Below are positions 12,068-22,235 of a DNA stretch of 64,000 bases, one piece after another; the stretch's first letter is position 1, and each line of letters opens with the position of its first letter. The position numbers and the translations under genes were made by a program. Origin of the DNA: Ulota crispa (lineage: Eukaryota > Streptophyta > Bryopsida > Orthotrichales > Orthotrichaceae); the NCBI GenBank assembly GCA_963920765.1, contig OY987245.1, positions 5,844,727 through 5,908,726 on the forward strand. Reading direction: 5' to 3'. The notes beneath the pieces were generated by a model, which worked only from the letters and a program-made list of their open reading frames with translations, searched no databases and had not been told where the DNA came from.

Positions 12068-13004
12068 TTAACCCCTAAAGGACCGAGCCATTTTTTTAGT
12101 GAAAATCACTCAAAACTGTCACTTTTGGGGGTTAGTAAGAAGGTCACTCTTTTTGAAAATTTGGGAAATCCAATCGTAGGATCTTGCCCTAGACTGGATT
12201 AGGTACTTGTGGAAAATAAATCAAGTCATTCCAAATGGACATGAGTGAGATATTTACATCTAAAGTGAAAAGAAAAGTTCTTTTTATGCTGCCGCAAAAT
12301 TTCAGAAGCCTTTGACCATTCTTACATGAAAACAATTGCTCTACTCAACTTTGTGCTTTATTTTTCCCATGTAGGAGATCAAGTTAGCTATGTGTGGGAG
12401 AAATTTCAAATCATTTGGAACTATACAACACATAAGAAAAATCAGTAAGTAAAACGAAGTAGAGAATAAGTCAAATCACTAAATTGTTAAGAATTTAATT
12501 ATTAAAATGAAAAATGCAAATCCTAGCAGTTATAATGTGGTGATAAACAATTTACATCCTTTGGTTTTGTTTTTTTTCCAAAATAATAAAAATTGAGTAG
12601 AATAAAGGACTTCAAAGTTTATTTTAGAGTAGAGATTCCATAACTGTCTGCAAACAAAAACTCCTTGTAACTTTCATGTCATTGATTGAAATTGAATGAT
12701 TAAAAGCTTTTCATCTATAAAAAAAATCTAAAGAACCAATTTCAAATTTTAATTTAAAAAAAAATTATTTTTTAAAGAAGTTTTTGGGTTGCCTGGGCGG
12801 GCAGTGCTCCTTTGCATTTCAGACTTTCATGCATAACTTCTTCAATAATTGTTGGAATGAGAAGAAAATTAGATGCCCGCGTAGATATTTGAATTCTCCA
12901 CTTTGAATAAAAGTTTCAAAAAATCACACAAAGTAGCTTATCCAGAGGTATATGCCCAAACTCCCACTTGTCCCCCAAAGGGACAACAGTCCTTTAGGGG
13001 TTAA
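12068..13004. mobile_element. TTAACCCC-ended TIR element nested in the Mutator-like element
   Basis: It begins TTAACCCCTAAAGGAC (12068) and ends with the exact reverse complement GTCCTTTAGGGGTTAA (13004). Its right arm is closely similar to the right arm of the foldback element at 47666-48315 (shared stretches GTTGGAATGAG-like, AATTAGATGCCC-like and CACACAAAGTA). No protein is encoded. Confidence 0.65.
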
Positions 13005-13014
13005 TGTGATGTAC

Positions 13015-13249
13015 TTAACCCTGAAATGACCAACCACCCATAGGACATAGTATGTCTGATGTTGTATAATTGGCATTTACTACTAACAAAAAGTTTTAAA
13101 TTTGGATTGCTTACTAAAAGGGAATTGATATATATATTCTAACTTTTTTGTTGATCTCAAATGTAGTAAAATAGTGGATGCATTCCAAATACAAGAAAAG
13201 TACATTATATTATACTACTTGTAGTGGTTGATTGGTCATTTAAGGGTAA
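13015..13249. mobile_element. MITE-like element B, copy 2 (inverted relative to copy 1)
   Basis: The ends TTAACCCTGAAATGACCAA and TTGGTCATTTAAGGGTAA are near-perfect inverted repeats. Its interior is the diverged reverse complement of the 7280-7507 element. It starts only 10 bp after the neighbouring TTAACCCC element ends. Confidence 0.6.
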
Positions 13250-13519
13250 AGTCAACCAATGTCCAAACCAAAAAAGAAAATTCAAAAATGTACATTGATT
13301 TTGAAATTGTGCCCCTATTTGTAATTATTTTGAAACTCTGCCCCTATTCGTAATATTTTATGTTTTCATGCCCCTATAAGTATTTCCCTTTAAAAATCTA
13401 CAAGTGTTAATAACAGGTGTACCAAAAATAATGCCTAAGTCAAAAGGTGTATATTTAAAATAAGAATCCACTGAGTATCGTTTTGAAGCTAGGCAGCAAG
13501 CAGCCAAGTAGGTATAATA

Positions 13520-13839
13520 GGGGTCTTCAAACATAAAATCTGGTCTTTGATCTTCTCACCTCACAGACCTCTGCTCGTTAGTGAATTAGTTTTGTTTCCT
13601 TGCACTTGCAAAGTTGAGACACACGTGATTGCGGAAGTTTCTGCGAGAGAAGTTTTGGGGTTTGAGGACGCATGTGAATGAGCTGCAAGAAGCCACAAAA
13701 GTGAGTTTTTGAAGTTCACTCCTCAAATGAATCACGTTAGGAGTGAAGTCCAAAGGTGAGTCACCTAGCGGTTCACAAATGAATTCACAAAAGTGCATTG
13801 TAACGTGAGTCACCTAAAAAAGTTGATGTTTGAAACCCC
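13520..13839. mobile_element. MITE-like element A, copy 2
   Basis: This copy aligns over its full length with 1683-2006. It begins GGGGTCTTCAAACAT and ends ATGTTTGAAACCCC, so the terminal inverted repeat has decayed slightly. It shares the internal strings AATCACGTTAGGAGTGAAG and TAACGTGAGTCACCTAAAAA with copy 1 and lies in the same orientation. Confidence 0.75.
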
Positions 13840-13843
13840 GTAA

Positions 13844-14002
13844 GGGTGTCCTTCCATGCTTCATCGATACCCCATGAAACTATATCTAACCGATCAATCA
13901 TTGGTTGGATAACAGTTTCATTTTCTGAAACCCCAATTTAACCGATTATCGCTTGGCTAAATATAATTTCATCGGGTACCGATGCAGCATGGAAGGACGC
14001 CC
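13844..14002. mobile_element. Foldback MITE, about 159 bp
   Basis: The left end GGGTGTCCTTCCATGCTTC pairs with the right end GCAGCATGGAAGGACGCCC, and the pairing continues almost to the centre (ATGAAACTATATCTAACCGAT against CGATTATCGCTTGGCTAAAT with mismatches). It abuts the end of element A copy 2 within 5 bp, in the upstream region of EXA1-like copy 1. Confidence 0.65.
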
Positions 14003-14540
14003 TATTCGTTGTCTAGAAACGCCATCGACTGAGCTATTTTGCAGGAGGACAGGGAGGGAAGTGGCATATACCCGGGAGCTTGACAATCGTATACCCGCCG
14101 AGCGAGAACCTGCCCTAACAGGCCAAGCCGAAAATGGATCCGGGACCGTTACCGGGACTGTCGGTGGACAGGTTGGAGGCCCGGTTAAACGTGGGGCGGG
14201 TGCCTGGTCGATGGGGCTGGAAGCCCTACATGAGCGAAGTTTGACGTCCATCGCTGCAGGCAGCGAGCAGGTTTACAGCAGCGGAAAAGGCTTTCGTTCT
14301 ATTCTATAGTAGTTGGGAGATCTGTTGTCTTCACTCACGCAGTTTTTGTTCCGCGGTCATTTTTGCCCCATCTCTTCCCCTTCCATCTCCTCTCTCTCTC
14401 ACGCTCAGTCGCTATCCCCTTCTGTTCCTCTGCCTTCTCATCGTCGTTGTTTCCGGCGGTGCGGCAGTCAGTCGTTGAGTGTACAGGATTCTTCCTTCAC
14501 CTTTTTCTCTGTCTTTCACTGTGTGCCGCACCCCGCGGCT
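14003..14540 (+). promoter_or_regulatory. Upstream region and 5'UTR of EXA1-like copy 1
   Basis: The segment ends in a CT-rich leader (about 14360-14540). The leader is alignable, with divergence, to the leader of copy 2 on the minus strand at about 61434-61610: both contain GTTCCTCTGCC and GTGTACAGGATTCTTCCT at matching places. Upstream of the leader the two copies do not visibly match. The 118-codon open frame at 13953-14309 runs out of the foldback MITE and has no recognisable features. Confidence 0.5.
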
Positions 14541-17500
14541 ATGGCGGACTTCAAGAGCGACACCAAGGATGGTAACGGCACTGCAGGCGGGAGCTTGTTG
14601 CTTGCGGAGCAGTGGAAAATCCGTGGTTGGCTTTCCTTCCAATTCCTTTCTTCCTTGCTGTTCGATGTTTGGCAATGCTCATGACCTAAGCTTAGTTAGA
14701 TAAGGCAGTCCGTGGGAAAGGTTCCTCAATGCTTTGCCGTGTCGAGCCCGGGCACGCAGATTCTGATATTTTTCTCTAAACCCTATTCTGCGCTCGGTTC
14801 TAATCCTCACAACTATTCCGTTCCCCCCTCGGTTCCAATTTAGACCTACAGGTTGCGACGTTGTTTTGTCGCGAGTGCGCCCGTCTGTTGGTTGGTATAT
14901 TGTTCGCCATCTTCCTGGTCAAATCTGAACAACTTTCGCAACTGCGAGATATATTACGATTCGAAAGGACAGCTTCTTTCTTTCTGTGAATCTATTTCAG
15001 TACAATGTTTCTATTGCTGGTGTTCCACGGGGCTCTGTTACGTCGTCCTGGTCTATTCCTGAATTTCCATGGACGTTCAACTACGTGTAATTCTTCTCTA
15101 GGGATACTGCTTATGTTTTCGGCTATATTCCATGTTTCCTTCCAGGGTTTATGTCTCCCTTGTCTCGTGACGGACCTGGATCGTCTTGACACATTTTCAG
15201 GTCGCGCCACGAGTCTTGCGTACTTACTGCACGTACTCTCTTCATATGGCAGAGGCGAATCGGTCTTTAGGGTTTCAGATTTACTTTTCTTGCATATCTT
15301 GACTACCACGCTCCGTGCGTACGCAGGGCGAGTCTTTCGGGCTTCTTGTGAACTGCATCCCTGCCTGCAGTGTGCAGTTCTTACTTTCTTCAAGGCGTTC
15401 CAATCCAACCACTTTCCCTCTAGGGTTTTCGCAGTAGGTTTTGTTTCGTTCTGAATGTGAAGACTCACACCTCCCGGTGTTAATATTAAGCCTAAAGGTC
15501 ACTTCGTTTCAATTTGCGATCGGTGAGAGCGCTCTTTTCGTGACCACCTGAGTTGACATCTGCAAGATTGTCCATTACCTGCTCAAGGTCTTTGAGGCTA
15601 CCGGGCTCGGGGTTTTTCCCGATCCGGAGCTGACGCCTGATGTGTGAGAGTCAATGCCCCAGCGCATAGGTAACACCGGTTGTGCCACACATGATTGTGC
15701 AGATGAAGGGAATGGAGCTCCTGGAACGCCCAAGTTGGTTTCTGTACCCCCTGAATCAGATCCTAAAGGTAAGATGCAGTTCAATGCTATGTTCTTTGGT
15801 GTGATTAGGGTTTGTGTTGGAGTCCTGTCGCCGAAGGTGCCACGTGGTGTCTGGGTGGCATCGCATGCGGCTGATGAGGTGTTGAGAGTGTTTGCGCGAA
15901 TGCAGATTCTGGGAATCTGGAGAACATAATTCCGCTTTCACCGCAGTGGCTGCTATCGAAGCCTGGAGAGAGTAAACCGGCGATTCCATCCGGGGTACGT
16001 CTACTTGGCCCTGTCGTTTCTCGGTCTCGAGTGCCTGTGATACCAGCATAACCTTGTGCTGGCATTGGTTGTGGCTTTCTGGTCGGGTTCCGGTGCGCAC
16101 CTGGTGGGGTTTGCGCATCCAGGTTTGGAGATTGGATGAACCCTGGTAATTGGTGGAGGGGTGGGCTTGTTGTGGCTCGGAGGGAGGATGGCGTCTAGGT
16201 TGTGTCGCTGGTATGGTGTGCGTGCGTGGGCATGCGACTGTGTGGGTTTTGGTTTTGTTTGGAGTTGGGTGTTTTGTTTGAGGGTGGGGCTTTGGTGGTG
16301 CTGGAGTCGGTCGGGGTGATGAACTGGTGGGATGTGCTGGACAGGACCCTCCGCGAACTCCCGGCGTTCCGAGTCCAGGCCACGGAATGAACGATGCACC
16401 TGGCAAAGATCGGTGGCGCAACGTAGAAGCAGGTCCTCAGGATCCGAAGAGGACGAGAGACTGGTGGCGCACGATATCATTGGACCGGGACGCGGACAGC
16501 AGCCGGCGAGAGCGATGGAGGGAAGAGGAGAGAGAGAGTAGCAACAACCTGGCCCCTCGACGGGACCGGTGGAAAGAGGGAGAACGGGACACGGTCGGGG
16601 ATCAGGCGCCGCAAGCGCAGAACCGGCGGGGCGGCAACGAGAGGTGGCCGGAAGCGAATGCGGGTGGCGGGAGAGAGGCGGAGTTGAGGCGCGTTGCCTC
16701 GGAGCGGTGGGCGGACACGCCGAACCGCGAGTCCAATTTTGACAGTCGTCGCGACAACAAGTGGAGCAACCGGTGGGGTCCGGACGAGAAGGAGCGAGAG
16801 TTTCGTGGGAAGTGGGGCGGGGACGGGGTGGAGAAGGAGGGAGGCAAGGACGGGGCGGATGGCGGCGGATACCACCAGCGTCACGTGCCGAACGCTCACA
16901 ACGCCGCGAGAGACGGCGATCGAGAGAGGGAGCGGGAAAGGGAAAGGGAAAGGGAAAGGGAGCGGGAGCGGGAGAGGGAGAGGGAGCGGGAGAAGGAGAG
17001 AGAGCGCGAGAGGGAGCGCGAGAGGGAGAGGGAGCCGGACACGTCTCGACACGAGCGAGCGTGGCGTCCGTCGTTTGCATCCCGAGGAAGAGGTGAAACT
17101 CCTCACCTGGGCAGTACGCCTCCCAAGATGGCTCCCGGGTTCATGACGGGCAGAGGCAGAGGAGAGCCGTACGGCGTGGGGTTCAGCGTGGGGCGCGGTC
17201 GCGGCAACCTGCAGTCGGGACTGCTGCACGGGCCTCCGTCGAGTCCCATGGGTTCGCCGTTCGTGGGAGAGAAATGGGACGTGGGGAAGGAGAACGCTTT
17301 CCGGTATCCGCGCGTGAGGCTGCTGGACATTCATCGCAAGTGCGGCATCCTGTCGTTCCAGAAGTACCCGGAGGCGTTCGCGGAAGTGGCGCAGCTGACG
17401 CAATGCGATCCCGTGGAGCCGTTGGCATTCTTCCAACCGGATATGGAGGAAGAGGTGGGTGATGTGGTGGCAGTGTTGGGTTCGGTTGGCAGCGGTCGGG

Positions 17501-20500
17501 TGGATGGTGGGTTGCTGGGGCGAGTGGTTTGGGTGGAAGGGTTGTTGCGGCGTGTGAGAGCTTCCCGGCACGGTGAGTTGCGAGAGTTTTGGCCTGGGCG
17601 GCGTGTGTGCGGGCAGGAGATAGTGAGCGGCGTGAGTGTGAGTGCGGAGGTGTGGTGCGGGGTGAATGGGGTGGGCGAGCCGGGATGGTTGGTTCTGGGG
17701 AACGGCGTTTGGCAAGAGGTTGACGGATGGTGTGTGGTGTTTCAGGGCGTTCTGGAAGGGATACGGAAGGGAGAGATCGTGAGCAGTGGAGCCGTGCACA
17801 ATTCGGCGGCGAAGGAGAATCCCGTGAACAGAGGGCCGCGGCAAGATGCGCTGGGTCGGGGCCGGGGGCGAGGCAGAGGCGCAGGTACGTGGTGAAGAGT
17901 GGAAGGAGGGTGAAGGAGTAGGAAGTGTGGCAGCAGTGGACGGGGCTGCGTTTCGTGGCTGGTGGATTGTGGGCAGGGGGTGGCAGTGGAAGTGGGCGGT
18001 TTGCGAGGGCGTGGGAAGTGATGTCGTGGGCGTTGTGTATGGGTGGATGGGTTGCTGTGAGATGGCTAACGTGAGTTGGAGGGGGGTCCGTTGTGGTCGG
18101 TGTTGGTGCGGGTGTGTGAGGGGGCGTTGCACGCTGAGCGCGGTGGTTCTATACTGAACTGTAGCACTGGGCGGCGTGGTGGGTTGGGGCAGTGAGCAAA
18201 GAAGAGTCCGGGTTCGACGGTCACAGGGAAGACGACTTCTTCGATCACGCCGGGTTTGGAAGTGCTCGGGGTGGGGACGGCGGCGCCTTGGACAAGCTTG
18301 CGGAGGCACGTTTCGCGGATGCCGAGGAGTCGTGGGAGTCTCGTGCGCGTGCGGAGAGCAACGCCGAGAACGATGGTATGCACCGCGGTAACGTAGTCGA
18401 GCAGGATGTGGGGTGGTTGTTGGAAATGGTGTGGGTGCAGGGTGGCGTGCCATCCGTTGGACGTTTCCCGCGGTGTCAGGCGTGTGTTGTAGACGTTAGA
18501 ATTGCGGGGAAATATGTGCTGAAGTGGTTTGCAGCAGGCGTGAGAGGATGAGTGTCGTGGTCCGAGGAACGGGCGTGGACATGTGGGATGTCCCGTTTGT
18601 GGTGCGGGGTGCAGTCCCTGAGGGTGTTGAGTGGGTGGTGTGGGCGCAGTGGCGAGAGAGGAGAACTTGCGGAGGCGTGGAAGAGGAGGCGAGGAAGCGG
18701 GCGGGGTGCGGGACGATGGAAGTTGGAGGCGCGATGGCGGCGGTCGCAGCGATGGTGCGTGGCGGAAGTCGAGAGCGGGTGAGGAAGGCGTGGTGCCGAG
18801 CAAGGAAGAGAAGACGGAAAGGCAAGATCGGGCGGGCGAGAGGGACGATCGCAGCAGCTGGCGACGAGGCGAGCAGGTACGTGGGGCATGCACTGGTTTT
18901 TTCTCAGGTTCCGACGGGTGCGCTTGTGATCTGGCGGGGATCACTCTGCCACAGTCCGGTGGAAAGCAGGTGACGTGGAACGGTTGGGTGGTGGGGCTTT
19001 GGAGCTTGTGGCGAGTTTCTCATCGGCAGCGCACGCACTGTCTCTGGCGTGTTCCTTTGGACGTTGGACGGGAGCGTTGGGTCTGAGGCGTAGTGTGTCC
19101 GGGTTTGGCAGGATGATTGGAAGGCCGACCGTGGCGGGGCGGCAGAGAGAGGCGTGGGCACGCAAGCAAGAAGAGGCGACGAAGAGGCGGTGTCGGAGGC
19201 GAAGGATGGTTGGTCCGTGGGCGGAAAGGGTGGAAGAGCGGAGGAGGGAGGACCGCGGTACCAGGGGCGTGCAGGGTTGGGCGGCGTGGAGGCGGGCAAG
19301 GAAAGCCAGGGAGCGAGGTCGGCGGAAGCGCAGGGGGGGCAGGAGACGATGGGGCAGCAAGTGGCCCCCGAGGAGCTTTGCCTGCTGTATACGGACCCGC
19401 AGGGAGAGGTGCAAGGTCCGTTTCTGGGGGTGGACATAATGGGTTGGTTCGAGGCGGGGTTCTTCGGGCTGGAGTTGCCCGTGCGTTTGATGGATGCGCC
19501 GGCGGGCACGGCGTTCACGGCACTGGAGAACATAATGCCGCACCTTAAGCCGGCGGTGAAGGTGCCACCGGGGTTCAACTCGGTGAAGCAGGCGGAGGAT
19601 GGCGGGGAATCGTTTCACGTGAGAGGAGACGTTCATTCGTCGGGCACGAACTTACGGGTTCAGGAAGCGTCGGGTGGTGATGGCGAGACGGAGCGCAGGG
19701 GAAGCGTGGTGGAGGCGTCGTTGGAGATGGATCTTCTGGGGCTGACGGATACGTCGAAGAAGATGTTGGGCGGGGATTTGGAGCTGGGGCGGAGCGGGAG
19801 GTCGTCGTCGAGCAGCAGAAGTGGTGAGGAAGCACGCTCCTTGGATTGTGCAGTGGTCGGGGCGATGTGGGACCGTGTGCTGGGCTGAGGCGGAGTGGCG
19901 GGTGGTGGTAGTGGTCCGGTAGCGGGTTTGGGCGGGTGATTGGAAGTGGTGGGAAGGTGGGGCGTGGGGTGGCATGGTGAGGGGAGTAGGGCGGTGGTTT
20001 GTGGGTGGATATGGTTGCGGGGGCAGTGTGTGAGGGTGATGAGGTGCTGACCGGTGGTGTTTGGCGTGCAGAAATGGCAGGGGAGAAGCATCAGGCGAAG
20101 GGCGAGAGAGAGGTGGGAGCGAAGGGGGAGGCGGGTGGCGAGCTGACGTATTCGGTGCGGAAGCGCATGTCGGCGTTCCCGCGGGTGGAGGCGGATGTTC
20201 CGGAGGGTCCGAGTGTAGATTTTGGCGGTCACTTTTTTCAGAACGAAGGGGCCGGGTCGTTGGCAGGTACGCGTGAGTACCGTGTGGACGCCTTGGTCCG
20301 AAGCGGATGGTCGCGTTGTGTAGGCGGGGAGTGGTGGCGTGGTTGTATGGTCCGAGGGGGGTACCACCTGGGACTAGCCGTGGGTGGGCGTCGGGCAGCG
20401 TGGAGCAGCCGGTGGCGGGAGTGCACGTGAGAGTCGGGGAGGGTGTGCGGTTAGTGATGTTGGGAGTGGTAGGAATGGCATTGGAGGACGTTGGGGCAAA

Positions 20501-21108
20501 GAGCATCGTTGCGGGCAATGCGAGTGAAAGTCGGGCGACGAGGGCACTGTTTTGTGAGAGCGGGTGGTGGGGTGTGGTTGCGCGTGGTTTTTGGTGGCGA
20601 TCGGAAGGCAATGACGTGGTGAAATACGTGGCGTGTTGGCAGGGCAAGCGTTTTCGGCATCGAAGGCTCCCCGATCGCCGTCTTTGCAGGCGGATGTGCC
20701 GGCGATGTTGCAGGGCAGCCTGGGTCATGCGGCGCAGAAGGATCAGGCGTGGGGTGACAGTTTGATGCGGAAGCTGTCGTTGGACGTGCAATATCCGCAG
20801 GTGGGGCTGCCTCCTTCGGGAAGCGGCATAGACCCGACGCACCTGGCGCAGCAACTGGAGCAACTGGAGATGCAGCACCTGCAGAGAATGGGTCCGACAG
20901 GTCCGGCGTTGCAGAGGCAGCTGTCCGGGGTGGGCCCGTCGGGGCAGTCGGCACGCATGAACCTGGAACAGCTGATGCGGCCGGGAGGACTGCCTCCTCG
21001 CGATCACCAAGGGGTGAACCCGTTACATGCGCAGATGGCGGGGCAGGCACAGCAAGCGGCGGTGTCGATCCCGCCGTCAGGTCCCGTGCTGGAGCAGCTG
21101 TTGCGGAT

Positions 21109-21140
<32 letters not shown>

Positions 21141-21151
21141 TGCCACCGCAG
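14541..21151 (+). CDS. EXA1: EXA1/GIGYF-like GYF-domain protein, copy 1, 3' end missing at assembly gap
   Basis: Visible exons are 14541-14622, 15670-15768, 15906-15994, 16345-17454, 17746-17884, 18193-18375, 18650-18876, 19112-19823, 20072-20266 and 20643-21151, giving about 1115 codons before the gap. Exons 1 and 2 are the least certain boundaries; the later ones join in frame at GT-AG sites. Seen in order are an IIPLSPQWLLSKPGESK segment shared with plant EXA1, a 38-residue Arg/Glu/Lys tract (about 283-320), an eIF4E-binding YPRVRLL (411-417), a GYF domain (about 730-790, with GPF at 745-747 and W755) and a Gln run at the end of exon 10. Plant EXA1 is a translational repressor partner of eIF4E-type proteins. 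After the gap no further exons follow, so exons 11-15 are absent or unassembled. Exon 1 differs from copy 2 at 10 of 82 bases, whereas exons 2-10 look identical, so this model may be chimeric. Confidence 0.85.
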
Positions 21152-21236
21152 GTATGGAGTCCGGGGGAAGCGGAGTTGGGAAGGGAGTAGAGCGTGGTAG
21201 TTTGGTGTTCTGGTTTGCGGCACGGGGTGCGTGTCA
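15499..21236 (+). repeat. Left arm of a 5.7-kb inverted repeat
   Basis: Each position x in this arm corresponds to 76129 minus x in the right arm. All translated frames I compared are identical and the offset never changes, so there are no indels. The left boundary is a point in intron 1 of the EXA1-like gene, beyond which the sequences are still homologous but diverged. The right boundary is the N gap. Confidence 0.95.
16921..17034 (+). repeat. GA-rich microsatellite coding for an Arg/Glu mixed-charge tract (copy 1)
   Basis: The segment is 114 bp built from GAG, CGG, AGG and CGC codons, encoding an almost strictly alternating R-E run (one K replaces R) of 38 residues inside exon 4. The same tract occurs in copy 2 at 59095-59208. 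Such R-rich mixed-charge regions are known in other proteins to favour nuclear-speckle or condensate association. That role here is inference. Confidence 0.9.
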
Positions 21237-21436
21237 NNNNNNNNNNNNNNNNNNNNNNNNNNNNNNNNNNNNNNNNNNNNNNNNNNNNNNNNNNNNNNNN
21301 NNNNNNNNNNNNNNNNNNNNNNNNNNNNNNNNNNNNNNNNNNNNNNNNNNNNNNNNNNNNNNNNNNNNNNNNNNNNNNNNNNNNNNNNNNNNNNNNNNNN
21401 NNNNNNNNNNNNNNNNNNNNNNNNNNNNNNNNNNNN
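21237..21436. other. Assembly gap (200 N)
   Basis: Exactly 200 N separate GC-rich EXA1-like intron sequence on the left from unrelated AT-rich DNA on the right. The round number suggests a placeholder rather than a measured length. Copy 1 of the EXA1-like gene is interrupted here within the intron after exon 10. Confidence 0.99.
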
Positions 21437-22198
21437 GGATCTCAATGTCTTAAACAAAAATTAGATTGCAAAAATACATAAGGCTACAATCATTCATGGC
21501 TGAAAAAAACATTGTTGATCTTTTGCATTTTGTAGCTTGCTATGGTATGATGTATTGAATGTGTCTAATGATAACTATCAATATTGCAATACATCAAGGC
21601 TATGATCCATTGTTGTAAATCATAAATTCTACATGCATGATACCATATTTGTTAAAAGAATGAAAAGTTTCACTTGCATGTATGTTAGTTGTTGAAAATT
21701 TGTATTGAAATTCTATTGGGCCTAAAAAGGATTGTTTAGCATTTAATTCTTTTAAAATCCCAATGTACAAGCATTGTTTGGGAAACACTGGCAGTCGATT
21801 CAAAGCTAACTGGTTGAACTCCAAAAAAGCCATTTGCAATTAGTAAACAATGGTTGAAAAACCCGTTAAAAATCTAACCTTTCTATTAACAATATGAAAT
21901 GCAGAAAATAAACAAAATAGTTCCTTGATAAACTAGTTCAATACGGAAATTGTGGGTAATCAACAAGTCAAACTCCTAGATAATGCCTGAGAGACATGAA
22001 ATGCAAATGACAATATATGCAAGGTATACTTCTTCACTAACTTTTGTTAACTAGAAATGTTCTTTGATAGTAGACATCTTTATTTGATTAACTATTATTG
22101 TTGTCAGTATGTGCAAGTATGGTTGTAATCACCATTGTTACTACAATTTCAATTTTAGGAACTTCTAGTGAATATAGTCAACATACAACAAATGCTGT

Positions 22199-22235
<37 letters not shown>

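Larger units (their letters stand above)
11792..13388. mobile_element. Mutator-like (MULE-MITE type) element with long terminal inverted repeats
   Basis: The left end GGGAAAATTACAAATATGGG and the right end CCCCTATAAGTATTTCCC are inverted repeats, and the similarity continues inward for about 100-150 bp (GTTTTCATGCCC and GAAATTGTGCC blocks on both sides). An 8-bp TTAAAAAT lies at both flanks, offset by one T, consistent with a Mutator-size target duplication. The interior is filled with other TIR elements (12068-13004 and 13015-13249), so its 1.6-kb length includes nested insertions. A relative of one arm lies at about 62495-62625. Confidence 0.6.

Noticed and set aside
13953..14309. 118-codon frame upstream of EXA1-like copy 1
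   Set aside because: It begins inside a foldback MITE, has a shadow frame on the other strand and no known features, and it is not present upstream of copy 2.
18908..18969. A possible extra 62-nt exon in the EXA1-like gene between exons 7 and 8
   Set aside because: It has a good acceptor (TTTTTCTCAG) and donor, but its length would break the frame. Exon 7 (ending in phase 0) joins directly to exon 8 (starting in phase 0).
16001..21010. Very long open frames antisense to the EXA1-like gene (up to 658, 452 and 359 codons on minus in copy 1, mirrored on plus in copy 2)
   Set aside because: They follow from GC-rich, G-skewed sequence lacking stop trinucleotides. They are rich in Pro, Ser, Arg and His, cross the sense exon-intron borders without regard to them and show no domain.
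21077..21481. Open frames spanning the N gap
   Set aside because: They are artefacts of translating N as unknown residues.
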